Below the pieces are notes generated by a model that worked only from the letters and a program-made list of their open reading frames with translations, was not told the origin of the DNA and ran no database searches. The translations under genes were made by a program, and so were the position numbers. From Kudoa neothunni (Eukaryota; Cnidaria): a DNA stretch of 64,000 bases. This document shows, piece after piece, positions 24,875 to 35,441 of this stretch. The stretch lies in contig OZ199840.1 in the NCBI GenBank assembly GCA_964304625.1, forward strand, positions 8,308,001-8,372,000. The letters are read 5' to 3'. How positions within the stretch are numbered: the stretch's first letter is position 1; the number at the start of each line of letters is the position of its first letter.

Positions 24875-25656
24875 TCAATGTGTGATAAAATATTTTTGAG
24901 TCCAATTATCATTAAAATCACGGTTTTCATCATTAATTATACGCCTTCAGGGGGAATTTATGTTAAATGGTACAAGCATGTGATGTCAACAAACGACGAT
25001 TAATAAGGGTAGTTTGAGCGTATTATCACTTAAGAAAATTAAGAAGATAAATAGAAAATCATGCCTACATTAAGCCGATAAATTTTGATACATCTCTATT
25101 ATAAACCTTTATAGTTAAAAATCTAAGGATATCTAAAAATTATACAATTACATCGACTTTATGCCTTTTAAAATATAGTAATAATTAATTTTTTCGTTAA
25201 TGCATCCTTTGTAATGAAAGATATGATAATAGTTCATATTGCGTTAAACTTATAATTTAGATACGAGTATTGCAGGCTCATGTTTTTTAACATTTAGTTA
25301 ATTTTGGATTCTTTTGTCCTAAATTGAATCTCAAGTGCCAGTTTTTTCAAAATTTGTCTACCTATTATTTTGTTTTAAGCGCGTATTAGACCTTACTTTA
25401 ATCACTATTAGAGGGATGGCCAAACCGTGGCTCATGAAAAATTTTGTATGAGTTTGATTTTTTTTAAGTCAACCAGCACGATAATTCAGAGAAGTACAAC
25501 GTTCAAATTGTTTAATCATGTGAAGAAATTAAATCTTTAATCGCAAACTAGATAATATTTTTGATAACTCAATATAGTTACAAACTACCATATAGTTTAA
25601 TATTTGATGCAAACTAGAATTACAACTAGTTTTATTAGGAAATACAATTAGAACTA

Positions 25657-25998
25657 ATGTTTATCCATTACCAAAGTGATAGATATCGAAAGAATAAAAC
25701 ACGCGTTAAAGCTTTAAAGTTGATTCATAATTGCAACTCACCAAGCGAATTTCGGAAATACGTTCCAGAAATTAAATATTCAAAATTAAAAGAAAGTTGG
25801 TTCAAACTTGTTTCTATCCTTGGAACAACTTACTGTTGTGAGTTTATTTATTCAACAATGGAGTTTGTAAAGTCGAAGCATCGCGGATCCCTCCCTCACA
25901 AACACCTGGAGGAACTAATTCGTACAGCGTTAACAGCGTACGAACCGGATTACAGTCAGCTCATTGATAATATGGAAACAGAAAACTTGCTACATTAG
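25657..25998 (+). pseudogene. hAT transposase C-terminal dimerisation fragment
   Basis: The 113-residue frame contains ILGTTYCCEFIYSTMEFVKS, then SKHRGSLPHKHLEELIRTAL and EPDYSQLI. This is the conserved hAT C-terminal dimerisation region (pattern FGSTYLCE..FS.MK..KSKYRSRL...HLE.LLR.A). No catalytic core precedes it in frame. It is an uninterrupted stretch of a dead transposase, or conceivably a domesticated fragment, although nothing suggests expression. Confidence 0.6.
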
Positions 25999-26639
25999 AA
26001 AAAATTTATAAACAATTTTCTTCGAAAGAACCAAATTCTTTTGTTATTACTTTATTCGTAAATATTTTATTTTATTTTTTGTCAGACTATCAAACATGAA
26101 AACTACTTGAACTTTTGCGACCCTTTTTAATAGAGAAAAAATGTCTTGGGTCATTAACTATTAAATTACTTTTTTGGAAAAACCATCACAAATTATACCT
26201 GTAAAATTATATGTATGTTTTCCAGCGATTAATTGGTTAAGGAAAAAAATTAATCAACCTTTATTTATAATTCTACAACATCTTATCTTAATATTTAACA
26301 AAAATATTCTAAAAATGTAAGTTTTAAATAAGGAAGAGGTACATAAATGTTTTTAATATCTTGTGGCTTTTGGAATTTGAGCAACCTTAAAGTTGGCTCT
26401 CGATCTGGGCAAATCTGGCCACCTTTGCACTATTACATTCGATAATAGTACGCTGGGTGCAAGCGTAAATAAAATATCAAATCAGATTATTGAATCATGT
26501 AGAATTAACGTTTGTGAATATAAAATATTTGTCAACGAGTTATTTTTTTAATTAGTTTAAAGAAGAAAAACGCTATTTTGGTGTTTTAGCCTTCTAGGCT
26601 CGTCCGCGGGCCACACTTTTCCCACCAATGGTATAACTC

Positions 26640-28844
26640 AACAAATAAACAACAATACCACGCAATAAACAACTTTCGCATATTAGCGAGTCTCATATAT
26701 GATTGAAAATATTTTTAATTTTCAAATACGTTAACATGTTGGTAAATTAATATCACAATGAAGGACTTATTTTTATATTAGGAATTCTTTGAAATGATAA
26801 TTACAGAATATCAAATCTAGACTGTAAGTGACCAGAAAGAAATTGGTTTACTGCACACGTGTATAGTTCGTTCACAGTCGCTAAACTAAAACGGGTGTTG
26901 GCGTGGACTTGCAATCCCTGCTTCTACATTCGTCCTATCTAAACTTAATTTTATAGGATAAAAATATTTTATTCGTTTCTTCACGAGATATATTTTCATG
27001 AGTCGTAATCATACCTTGCTAATCTCAGGTAAATGATTCTATTTTGTGCGAAATTAAAGACTGGTTCATCATTCATGACTTGATGAGCTGTTTCATGCTT
27101 TGTTTAGTCTTTAATTTTTGAAAAAGTATAAAAAATATGTCAATAAATCCAATCACCGGAGATTTTTTATTAATTAGTAACTTTTTTTTGTATTTATTGA
27201 CTAATATCCTTCTTTTTGTATTTATTAATTAGCGTCCTTTTGCAATCCTGGGATTCTTTTATTTGAGCGAAACCTTCTAACTCATCAACGTTTTACTTTA
27301 AAGGTAGATAAAACATGAATTTTTTAAATATATTTTCCGTCACACGATGTGTTTGGAATATGCAATGTAATTGTTATTCATAATGTCAGAAATCTTGTAT
27401 ACCATTTTTTACTATATAACGGACTGCAGTCGCGAAAATTCCAACAAAAATACGACATATAATCTAGATCAAATACATGTTCATTATTCCTTCGATAATT
27501 GAACCAAGTTCAAGTCCCTTATATCTTTTACGAAAAATATAATCTGATATAGAATCATATATGGGGTTTTCATTTTTATTCGTTATGTTTTGATGTTTTC
27601 TTTTAAAGCCATCCCAAGTAGTATCTATTTGTTAGTGTACACCCCAATTCTAGAGACATATGGTCACGTATGACGGTCTATGCCATATTAAAAGCTAAGA
27701 TCGCTGAGACGATTGTTCTTATCTATTCCTCAGTCTAAATAATAGAATTTCCGCTGATGTTGTGAAAAATAACGCTTTCAGAGACAGAACTTGATCTTAT
27801 TTTCGTCGGTTTGAAGAAACCTTCATCTTTATCATCGATTCCATCGAAGATTAAACTATATTTGATTTTTTAGTAGTTTCTCGACATTATATTTCCGTTT
27901 TTTATGATAATCTTATAATGGAGAACTACATTTTTTCTCAAATTAGTTTTTTTAAAATAATTTTAAAAGTAATAATATTTCTTACAAACTAATTTGACTC
28001 TCATATCGTTATTGTGATAACATTTATACATTTTTTTTCTTAAATGATCTTAATAAGTTGTATCTTTTTATCGAAGAATGCAAAAAATTTTCTACATTGA
28101 CAGCCTCGAACGTTTAAATATGTTTTTTCAAACAATTGGGACATCGCAAAAAATAAATCTTGCGACGTTAGTTGGTAATTCTATGCATCATTGTCCCATG
28201 TGTGCACTTATTCGCGAAGGAATGAGGCCGAGATTTTGAAACGTTTTTATTATATACATGGTATCGGATTTAATATAAACATAATCCATCGTATTGATTG
28301 AATCTATGTACTCTAAAGCAAAATCTCTTCCAAGTTTCCATTTTCTGAACAGTTAAGGAAAGGTTGCAAGCGCACTCCTGTTATGTAAAGTTAGTCATCA
28401 TGGGTATTTCAACAACAAAATAAATTAAAGCAAACACTTGACCATGAGTTGACCTAGTTGACCTTAAAACAATAAATTTGCTGTCTAAGTGGAATGTGCT
28501 TTCCAATTTAAAACAGTAAACTGTATAGATATTAGTCTAATGTTTAGATTTTTTCTTAATAATTTTTCGGAATATATAGCGGTTTCATTTTGGTGTAGTT
28601 CAAAATTTGATCTATATTGCGATATCCTATGTTATTTATTTTTCAATTAAAAATATGTTCCCACTGAGGTCGTTAGTATTTTTGAACGCATATTTCACTA
28701 TTGCTTTAAAAAAATATCTCAGCCAACTGCACCTAGAGCACACAAAAATTTTTCTTTTCCTTTTAAGTTTTGGAATATAAAGTATTAAATCTTCAAGAAT
28801 TTAGGCAATTTTTTACATAAAAATTTTTCCAGAATTATTATTTT
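26640..28844. other. Intergenic, no gene recognised
   Basis: AT-rich with no long open frames. A plus-strand stretch near 28130-28245 reads NLATLVGNSMHHCPMCALIR without wider support. The right end grades into a degraded LINE copy. Confidence 0.4.
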
Positions 28845-29194
28845 ATTCATTCGGCTCCAAATCTTAGTGATTATTACATGAAGGGAAGTATCGAAAGTTT
28901 TTATTTTCGTTTGCAACTTCCGTAGCGTCCATTTGCCGCCATCCAACATCAACTTATGTCGACACGTAACAAATGAAACTTAATTTTCAGCATCTCGATG
29001 CTATCGGTACCGACAATACTCATCATCTATATTTACGCCAATGCTAACAATCGGTGACCTTTATTCTCGTTTCCTCATATGGCACAAAATACAGCGACAT
29101 GTCTTTAGGAAAAGGTGGCGACGCATAAACTTCTAACTAGCGCCGTTAGAATCGCCACAAAAAAGTTCACGTAGGTGGCTGCAAAAACGAAAAA
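28845..29194 (-). mobile_element. Degraded 5' end of an older LINE copy related to the LINE at 29231-36385
   Basis: Read on the minus strand from 29194, this follows the 5' leader and N-terminal coding region of the intact LINE. Shared leader sequence includes CTAACG-CGCTAGTTAGAAG. The intact copy's MSLYFLAY corresponds to MSLYFVPY here. KGHRLPTL corresponds to GHRLLAL in another frame, and KLRTKLKTAETSLQVV to KLQTKIKTFDTSLHVI. Stops and frame changes show it is dead, and similarity fades near 28845. It begins directly after the tRNA-Phe 3' half, just as the intact LINE begins directly after the complete tRNA-Phe. It therefore looks like an earlier insertion into the same site. Confidence 0.7.
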
Positions 29195-29230
29195 TGTCGA
29201 AACCCGGGATCGAACCAGGGACCTTTAGAT
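29195..29230 (-). repeat. tRNA-Phe 3'-half duplicate (target-site duplication of the LINE)
   Basis: The 36-bp plus-strand sequence from tgtcgaaacccggg to cctttagat is identical to 36386-36421, the 3' half of the complete tRNA-Phe, covering the end of the anticodon loop, variable region, T arm and acceptor strand. It abuts the 3' end of the LINE. The simplest reading is a target-site duplication made when the LINE inserted in the tRNA gene. Confidence 0.85.
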
Positions 29231-29286
29231 TAATTATACAACAATTGACTACATGAGAAATTGTTTTTTTTATCTAATTAAATTGT

Positions 29287-32200
29287 TTATAGGTGGTTGG
29301 ATGGATGGATTATTGGGTGACTGGGTGGACTTGTTCGCCAATTGGTTGTAGATGTAGATGCCGAGGTGGTAGGTTTAACGTGTCTGTTGTAGATCAAACG
29401 AGACGCGTTAAGGGTGGATGAAGTGATGGAGTAGAGAAGGCGGGTCTTTCTCATCTTCTTCAGCTTCAGGGCGATATATACCTCATTGTTTTGGGGGTGG
29501 TGGCTGCCGAGCGATCCGTAGGTAAGTGCGTAGAGGTCACATTGGTAACCTTTCTGCTGGAGTTCCATTTTTTCACGTGTATATTTGGTCATTTTCCTAC
29601 CTTTGACTTCACTCATGCGAGACGCACATTGTTCATAGCAAATTGCTATTTTAATGATTATCACCTCACGAGTTTCTTCATTGATAAGGACAATGTCCGG
29701 CTTACGCATCGACGAAATCATGGGGACTTGCTTACCTAAACGTATGGACCATTGCGAAGGGAGCTTGATGCTGTCTGCAACTAGTTGCATGATATCATCA
29801 TGGCGTTTCACAATGCCAGCGTTTCCAAATTGGCAGCCGTTCAGGACATGACCAAGAGATTCCGAGTCGCAATTGCAACGTCGGCATCTCATGTCAGGGG
29901 CCATCTTAGCTTTCTTCAGCACATATCTCACTGGTAGCACGTTGATTCTGCCCTTCACCGCAAATTTGAAAGTAGCTATGCTCATATCGCATTTACGGAT
30001 CCACGCATTACTCACCGGCGACCAGCTAAAGCAATCCACAGATCGACCTTGGTCTTTCTGCGAACGCCACATGTGCCACCAAACTTGATTGCAGTGCCAG
30101 CGAAGACGTCTGGTTCTTGTAATCGAGACAGTTTGATGAGGACGAAGATGGGAGGGTTCGTGTAAACTTTCACGATTAAGTTCAACTAGCGTCGGTTTAT
30201 CGGAATCATCAATAAGGTGAACACCGAGAGCTTTTCTATTAATTCTGATGGAAGATAACAAGCTTCTGATGTCACGCGTATGGGTTGATTCTCGATCTTG
30301 GTTGAGGTAGTCGACAGGAGATGTTGCACTGGATGGATTGGTTCGATGTCGGACGATTTCTTTCAACGCATTGCCAGCAATGGTTTGAATTCTCTCGTCC
30401 CTTGAATTGAGGATATCCAGTCCAGCTGCAAGACGAAGGCAAGCGTAGTCTTTATGCAGATAGCGGAGGCCGAGGCCACCCATTGATACTGGCACATAGA
30501 ACATTGCCTTTGTCGATGACTTTGGTAGTTGGAGCCATGCTCTCACGTTTGAGGCAATGAGAACATCAATTTTCTTTATGTCTTCAATTCGAAGACAGGC
30601 CGTTTTCATTGTGTACTCCAATAGAGGAAAGAGATACACACGCAATAGCTCCAGCTTCTGGAAAGGGAACAAGGGTGATATTGATACCAACCTTAGCTTT
30701 GCTTGGAAGTTAGCAAAGGCAGGCGGAAGTTGCTTGAAGGATTGCAAGTTACTTGTAGTGCCAAGGTATTTGTAAAAGTCGACCAGCAACGGAATATTTT
30801 GTCCACATACTTGTAGAGGTGGGTCCTCAGGATTGTTGACGACACGGCGGTTGCGTTGATAACACACAAGTAAGCTTGCACATTTGGAGTGGTTGATGAC
30901 CAAGTGGTTATTCTGAACAAATTCTTCAAGCTTTAAAAGGAGCTGATTCATCTGCTCAGGTTTCTGGCTTATAAGAACGATATCATCAGCATATGCTAAT
31001 GCACCAATCTTTTCGCCACAAAGTTGATAGCCAAGAGGGGAATCGTCGATTTCTTGAAGGAAGGGATCGATGATAGCGTTGAATAGAAGCGGAGACAAGG
31101 GACATCCTTGTCTCACACCTTTTCCGTTTAGAGGAATGTGTTCGATAGCGCCAGAGCGGTCACGAGCCACATTGTAGCAGTTGGAATACAGATTGGCTAT
31201 CAGTTGTTGAATGGATGGGGGGACACGATGTTTTTTCATTTGGTCGAATAGTTGTTGGTGAGGGACGGAGTCGAAAGCACTCTTCAAGTCAATCCAAGCC
31301 ACTTGGAGCTTCTTTCTGGTGCGTCGACTGTCATCAAGTATTTCTTGAAGTGAAAAACTATGCTCCACACAGCCGTCTCCTTCAAGAAAACCTTTCTGGG
31401 ATGGAGATAGTTTTACAATGGCACAAAGTTTTCGGTTGAGGACAGACATGAAGAGTCTGTAGATGGTTTGGGTGATGGAAATGGGTCTGTAGTCGCCTAC
31501 AGCCCGAGGGTTGGGATTTTGCTTCTTTGGAAGCAAAACCAGTCTTGACTCGCGCCATGAATCTGGAATAAAGTTGGATTGAACTATTCGATTGAAGAGG
31601 GGTTGCAGAACAAACTCCACATTTGGGAGTTGTTTCCAAAAAGACATCTGGATCCCATCCGTTCCCGGAGTGGTATCTTTACGAGCTTTTTGAACAGCGA
31701 GAGCCACCTCTTCTGGTGTAATGAAAAAGTCGGAGTAGTGGTTACCAGAGTTGTATATATCATCATCACGGACGGTGGTATCTTCAACGGCGATGGTAAC
31801 ATTTGATGTGGTGGTTGGACTAGAGGATGAAAAGTGGCTGGAGATATCTTTCGCAGACGCTTCACACCATACAGGAGCGGGTTCCGTTATCTCACGGAAG
31901 CAGCGCTTTTGATTAGTCCGGTAGAGTCCTCTCAGTCTCTTTGTTTGCTCTTGGTTCAATTTGTCGACTGGAGGCGGAGGATCTTTCACTGGAATAGGTC
32001 CACTTGGAATAATGTAGAATTGGTTGAGAGATTGAGACGCCATGGTAGCTTGTTCAATAAAGTTATTAAAGACAGTGTCCATGGGGAGATCGTTTTGAGT
32101 GGAGAGCAATCGAAGGAGGGCAGTTGATGTGTTCTTCTTCAATTGTTCTCGTTCCACCTTGTTCATTCTTCTATTGGAGGGTGTAGTGTTATTCTCGCTA

Positions 32201-32775
32201 GCTGATGATGAATTTGGCACGAGGTTTGTGATTAGAAGAGAAGGGACTCTCATACCATTTTCGATTTCAGCTTGCGGGATTTCCGCAGGTACAGATGTAG
32301 GGAGAACAACATTGGGGTCTTCATGAAAGTTTGGGGTAGAATTATCTTGAGAGAAGTTGTGATTTCGCGCGTCGGCAACAAAATCATCAACTTCTTGTGA
32401 AGTTGTGTTGTGTATAAGGGAGAAAAAAGTGGCTACATTTGTGGCACAATGGGAATCGAATTTACTCGTCTTTTGGGATCTTTGCGACGTAGCAGGGCTA
32501 TCAATCGAGTCAAAAGTGATGGGAAAGAAAGTAAATTGATTTTCATCTTCGGATTCAGATGAAACTGTGCCGCCAAAGGTTACAGTTCTCGTTGGAGAAG
32601 CAGTAGAACTGCATCTTCTTTTCTTAGGGGTCATAATAGAATCTTCTGGAATGACAGTTGACAAACATTCACCCGCATGATGTTCATCAATTGTGAAATG
32701 AGGATCATCAGAAGATTCAGCCTGAACACGTCTGGATGGTCGAGCAAGCACGAAAAAGTTCTTCTTAGCATCAAG
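29287..32775 (-). CDS. LINE ORF, C-terminal part: reverse transcriptase and restriction-like endonuclease (codons 285-1446 plus stop)
   Basis: Uninterrupted frame of 1,162 codons plus stop. A polar linker comes first, then a reverse transcriptase with blocks KARKDTTPGTDGIQMSFWK, DYRPISIT, LQVAWIDLKSAFDSVPH, GVRQGCPLSPLLFN and the catalytic YADDIVLI (about 30977-30998). The thumb and linker follow, then a zinc knuckle CRRCNCDSESLGHVLNGC (C-x2-C-x8-H-x4-C) at about 29842-29893. The endonuclease has RHDDIM, then RKPDIVLI (about 29689-29710). Where relatives have a catalytic aspartate about 12 residues later, this copy reads VIIIKIAI, with lysine. The protein reverse-transcribes its RNA at a nick it makes in the target. 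Shadow frames on the plus strand through this region are not genes. Confidence 0.85.
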   Translation of the reverse strand, partial: LDAKKNFFVLARPSRRVQAESSDDPHFTIDEHHAGECLSTVIPEDSIMTPKKRRCSSTASPTRTVTFGGTVSSESEDENQFTFFPITFDSIDSPATSQRSQKTSKFDSHCATNVATFFSLIHNTTSQEVDDFVADARNHNFSQDNSTPNFHEDPNVVLPTSVPAEIPQAEIENGMRVPSLLITNLVPNSSSASENNTTPSNRRMNKVEREQLKKNTSTALLRLLSTQNDLPMDTVFNNFIEQATMASQSLNQFYIIPSGPIPVKDPPPPVDKLNQEQTKRLRGLYRTNQKRCFREITEPAPVWCEASAKDISSHFSSSSPTTTSNVTIAVEDTTVRDDDIYNSGNHYSDFFITPEEVALAVQKARKDTTPGTDGIQMSFWKQLPNVEFVLQPLFNRIVQSNFIPDSWRESRLVLLPKKQNPNPRAVGDYRPISITQTIYRLFMSVLNRKLCAIVKLSPSQKGFLEGDGCVEHSFSLQEILDDSRRTRKKLQVAWIDLKSAFDSVPHQQLFDQMKKHRVPPSIQQLIANLYSNCYNVARDRSGAIEHIPLNGKGVRQGCPLSPLLFNAIIDPFLQEIDDSPLGYQLCGEKIGALAYADDIVLISQKPEQMNQLLLKLEEFVQNNHLVINHSKCASLLVCYQRNRRVVNNPEDPPLQVCGQNIPLLVDFYKYLGTTSNLQSFKQLPPAFANFQAKLRLVSISPLFPFQKLELLRVYLFPLLEYTMKTACLRIEDIKKIDVLIASNVRAWLQLPKSSTKAMFYVPVSMGGLGLRYLHKDYACLRLAAGLDILNSRDERIQTIAGNALKEIVRHRTNPSSATSPVDYLNQDRESTHTRDIRSLLSSIRINRKALGVHLIDDSDKPTLVELNRESLHEPSHLRPHQTVSITRTRRLRWHCNQVWWHMWRSQKDQGRSVDCFSWSPVSNAWIRKCDMSIATFKFAVKGRINVLPVRYVLKKAKMAPDMRCRRCNCDSESLGHVLNGCQFGNAGIVKRHDDIMQLVADSIKLPSQWSIRLGKQVPMISSMRKPDIVLINEETREVIIIKIAICYEQCASRMSEVKGRKMTKYTREKMELQQKGYQCDLYALTYGSLGSHHPQNNEVYIALKLKKMRKTRLLYSITSSTLNASRLIYNRHVKPTTSASTSTTNWRTSPPSHPIIHPSNHL

Positions 32776-32904
32776 TGTTATACGCAGAGTATTAACTTTG
32801 TAGTGTTTTTACCCTTCTATAAAAAGGGTTATTACGATATCGATTGGGTCCGTAAATAAGTGTTTCTATGGCGTGTCCTGAACAGAATTCGAACGACATT
32901 AACA
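32776..32904 (+). repeat. Left LTR of the Ty3/Gypsy-type element
   Basis: 129-bp direct repeat, TG...CA, identical to 35308-35436. It contains a CTATAAAAAGGG box that may serve as the element's TATA signal. The preceding five bases TCAAG are the target duplication. Confidence 0.9.
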
Positions 32905-35307
32905 ATGGCGCAGTGAGCAGGATCGCGAGGCCGCAACTATATGATGGAAAGAGCTGTCCAAAAAATTGGTTCAGAAGATTTGAGCTTTCCGTGAGAAGAC
33001 AAAACTTGAATGTTGTCTTATATAGTTCTGAGTTGTTGCTATCATTGGATGATAACGTTTGGACGATGGTTTCATCAGTGGGTCTGGATGAAAATACGCC
33101 ATATGAACAAATTAAAGTTTACATCATGGAACGATTTGGCCAAGAGATTGATCATTATGATGCAATGAAATGTTTTGTGAATCGGATGCAGCGAGAAGAT
33201 GAGAATGTGCAACAATTCGCGGAAAACCTGATAGCACTCGGGCGGAAGTGCTATACAACCATGCACACAAGTGAATTTGATCGAGTGATATGTAACCAAT
33301 TCATCAGAGGACTTCGTTCTGAAGATTCTAAGAAGTTTTTGTTACTTGGGAACATGACTAATGTTCATGATGCCCTTAGAGCCGCTAAACGACTTGAAAG
33401 TCTGGATGGATCATCAAATGTCATGGTTAATTCTGAAAAAAAAGAACGTTTGCTTGCTTTAAAAACGGATATTAAGAGCTCGAGTGTTTCGGAAAGAATT
33501 CGTGAGCTAGAGGAGGCCATAAAGTCATTGAGACTGAATGTGGAAAATGTGAGTCCTCCGCGGAAAAATATATCAAAAGGTTGGAATGGAAAGAATAGAA
33601 GATGTTTCAGAAAAAGTTATGGGATATTCAAGTAGAGTTTTAACGGACCAAGAGAAGAATTATTCGACAAATCGAAAGGAATTGCTCGCGATAGTGAATG
33701 GTTTGAAGGAGTTTAGACCGTACCTGTTGGGAAGGAAGTTTACCATACGAACTGATCATTCAAGCTTGAAATCGTTAATGAATTATAAAGATTTGACAGG
33801 GCAACTAGCAAGGTGGATGGAATATATTAGTGATTTCGACTTTTGTATAATTCATAGAAAGGGTCAAATGCATGACAATGCTGATGCGTTATCGCGTACA
33901 ACCCAATGTGCTATGGTTGAATTGGGTGCTGGAGTTTGTTTGGATGATGAAATTAAAGAGAGACAAATGAGTGATTCGTGTATTCAAATGGTGATGAATA
34001 GTTTACGAGAGAATAAATCATTGAATGTGAGATTACTTGATAAAAGAACACATGCTCTGTGGATGTGTAGAAGCTCATTGAGGATAATTGATAATGTGCT
34101 GTATAGAGTATGGTCAGATAATTTCGATAAAAGTCATTTAAGAATTGTTATTCCCCAATCAATGGTTAGCAAGATAATTGAATTAGCACACAACAGTTTG
34201 ACATCTGGTCACTTGGGCTCAGATAGAACTCTAAGCAGACTACAACCCATTTGTTATTGGCCTCTTCAGAGGAAAGACGTCGTACGATGGTGTTTGTCTT
34301 GTCATGTCTGCGCTCAAAGGAATCGTTTGAATAGGCCTTACAAAAGAGAGCTAATGTTAGACAAATCAAGCGAACCTTTGGAAAGAATTGGTGTAGATAT
34401 TGTAGGGCCGCTTCCAATTACTGATCGAGGTAATCGTTTTATTTTGGTAGTGATGGATTACTATACAAAATATTGTGAGGCATATCCATTGCCCGATCAG
34501 TCAGCGAAAACAATTTCACAGGTATTGGTAGAAGAATTTATCGCCAGATACGGCATCCCCAAAAGTATTCATTCTGATAGAGGTGGCTGTTTTGAGTCTG
34601 AAATTTATGGTGAGACATTGAGATGTTTGGGTATAAAGAAGACGAGAACTACAGCTTATTATCCGCAGTCAAATGGAATGGTTGAAAGGTTTAATCGGAC
34701 TCTAATTGACTCATTGGCGAAAATTTGTACTGATAAGAAAAACTGGGATAACTACCTTTTTTTTGTATTGTGGGCTTATCGGTCATCAATTCACGAAAAG
34801 ACAAAAGCTACACCTAATTTGATGATGTTTGGTCGGGAACATAGAACAACTTTGGAGCTGATTCTTGGAGAAAATCAGAATATTCCAAATCATAACAGAG
34901 AATTTATTTACAATTTTAATAACATTTACAAGAAGGTGAATATGCAAATAGAAAAAGAAAATCTAAGGAGATTGAATCAATCTCATAAGATCACACATGG
35001 ACCGACATATTTACCAGGAGACAAAGTATGGTTAATGAAGCAAATTCGAAATAATAAATTAGATGATTACTGGATTGGACCTTATTCAATTATTAAGAAG
35101 ATTAATGAAAGGATTTACAAAGTTGATATCGATGGGAGAGTGGAAACAATAAATTACGATAAGCTCAAACCGGCTGAAAATTATAAAGAAGATACTTATG
35201 GCAACTTTGGTGGTGCAAATGAAGGCACGGAAAAAAGAACACGAAAATCTCCGTCGTGGTTAAAAGATTTTGAATGTTAAAGCAAGCTTCAATCGGGAGA
35301 GAGAAAG

Positions 35308-35436
35308 TGTTATACGCAGAGTATTAACTTTGTAGTGTTTTTACCCTTCTATAAAAAGGGTTATTACGATATCGATTGGGTCCGTAAATAAGTGTTTCTA
35401 TGGCGTGTCCTGAACAGAATTCGAACGACATTAACA
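35308..35436 (+). repeat. Right LTR of the Ty3/Gypsy-type element
   Basis: 129-bp direct repeat identical to 32776-32904. It is preceded by a purine tract and followed by TCAAG, completing the target duplication. Confidence 0.9.
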
Positions 35437-35441
35437 TCAAG

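Larger units (their letters stand above)
23907..26630. mobile_element. hAT-type element, rearranged remnant
   Basis: The left end begins CAATGGTAGGCACAAC and the right end in reverse complement begins CATTGGTGGGAAAAG, followed on both sides by a GTGGGCC/GTGGCCC motif. This is the typical hAT terminal pattern with subterminal GGGCC. Flanking octamers atctaact (23899-23906) and gtataact (26631-26638) match at six of eight positions, consistent with an aged 8-bp target duplication. Inside are two transposase pieces on opposite strands, so the element was rearranged or is composite. Confidence 0.55.
32776..35436 (+). mobile_element. Ty3/Gypsy-type LTR element, incomplete, inserted in the LINE
   Basis: Fossil-type entry. 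Bounded by two 129-bp direct repeats starting TG and ending CA, flanked by the 5-bp target duplication TCAAG (32771-32775 and 35437-35441). The two repeats are identical along their length, so the insertion is recent. A TGG-containing primer-binding-like site follows the left repeat and a purine-rich tract (GGGAGAGAGAAAG) precedes the right one. Parts recognised on the plus strand, in order: a Gag-like region in the first third, then RNase H, an HHCC-type zinc-binding region and an integrase core with a C-terminal tail. The element is shorter than a full Ty3/Gypsy copy and is broken, with about one large break; a full set of pol parts is not present. Confidence 0.85.

Noticed and set aside
29195-29230. 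A separate tRNA gene
   Set aside because: Only the 3' half is present; there is no D arm, anticodon stem 5' strand or acceptor partner, so it cannot be a functional tRNA.
29491-32326. Many plus-strand open frames of 65-97 residues across the LINE
   Set aside because: They are opposite-strand shadows of the long LINE ORF and have no recognisable similarity.
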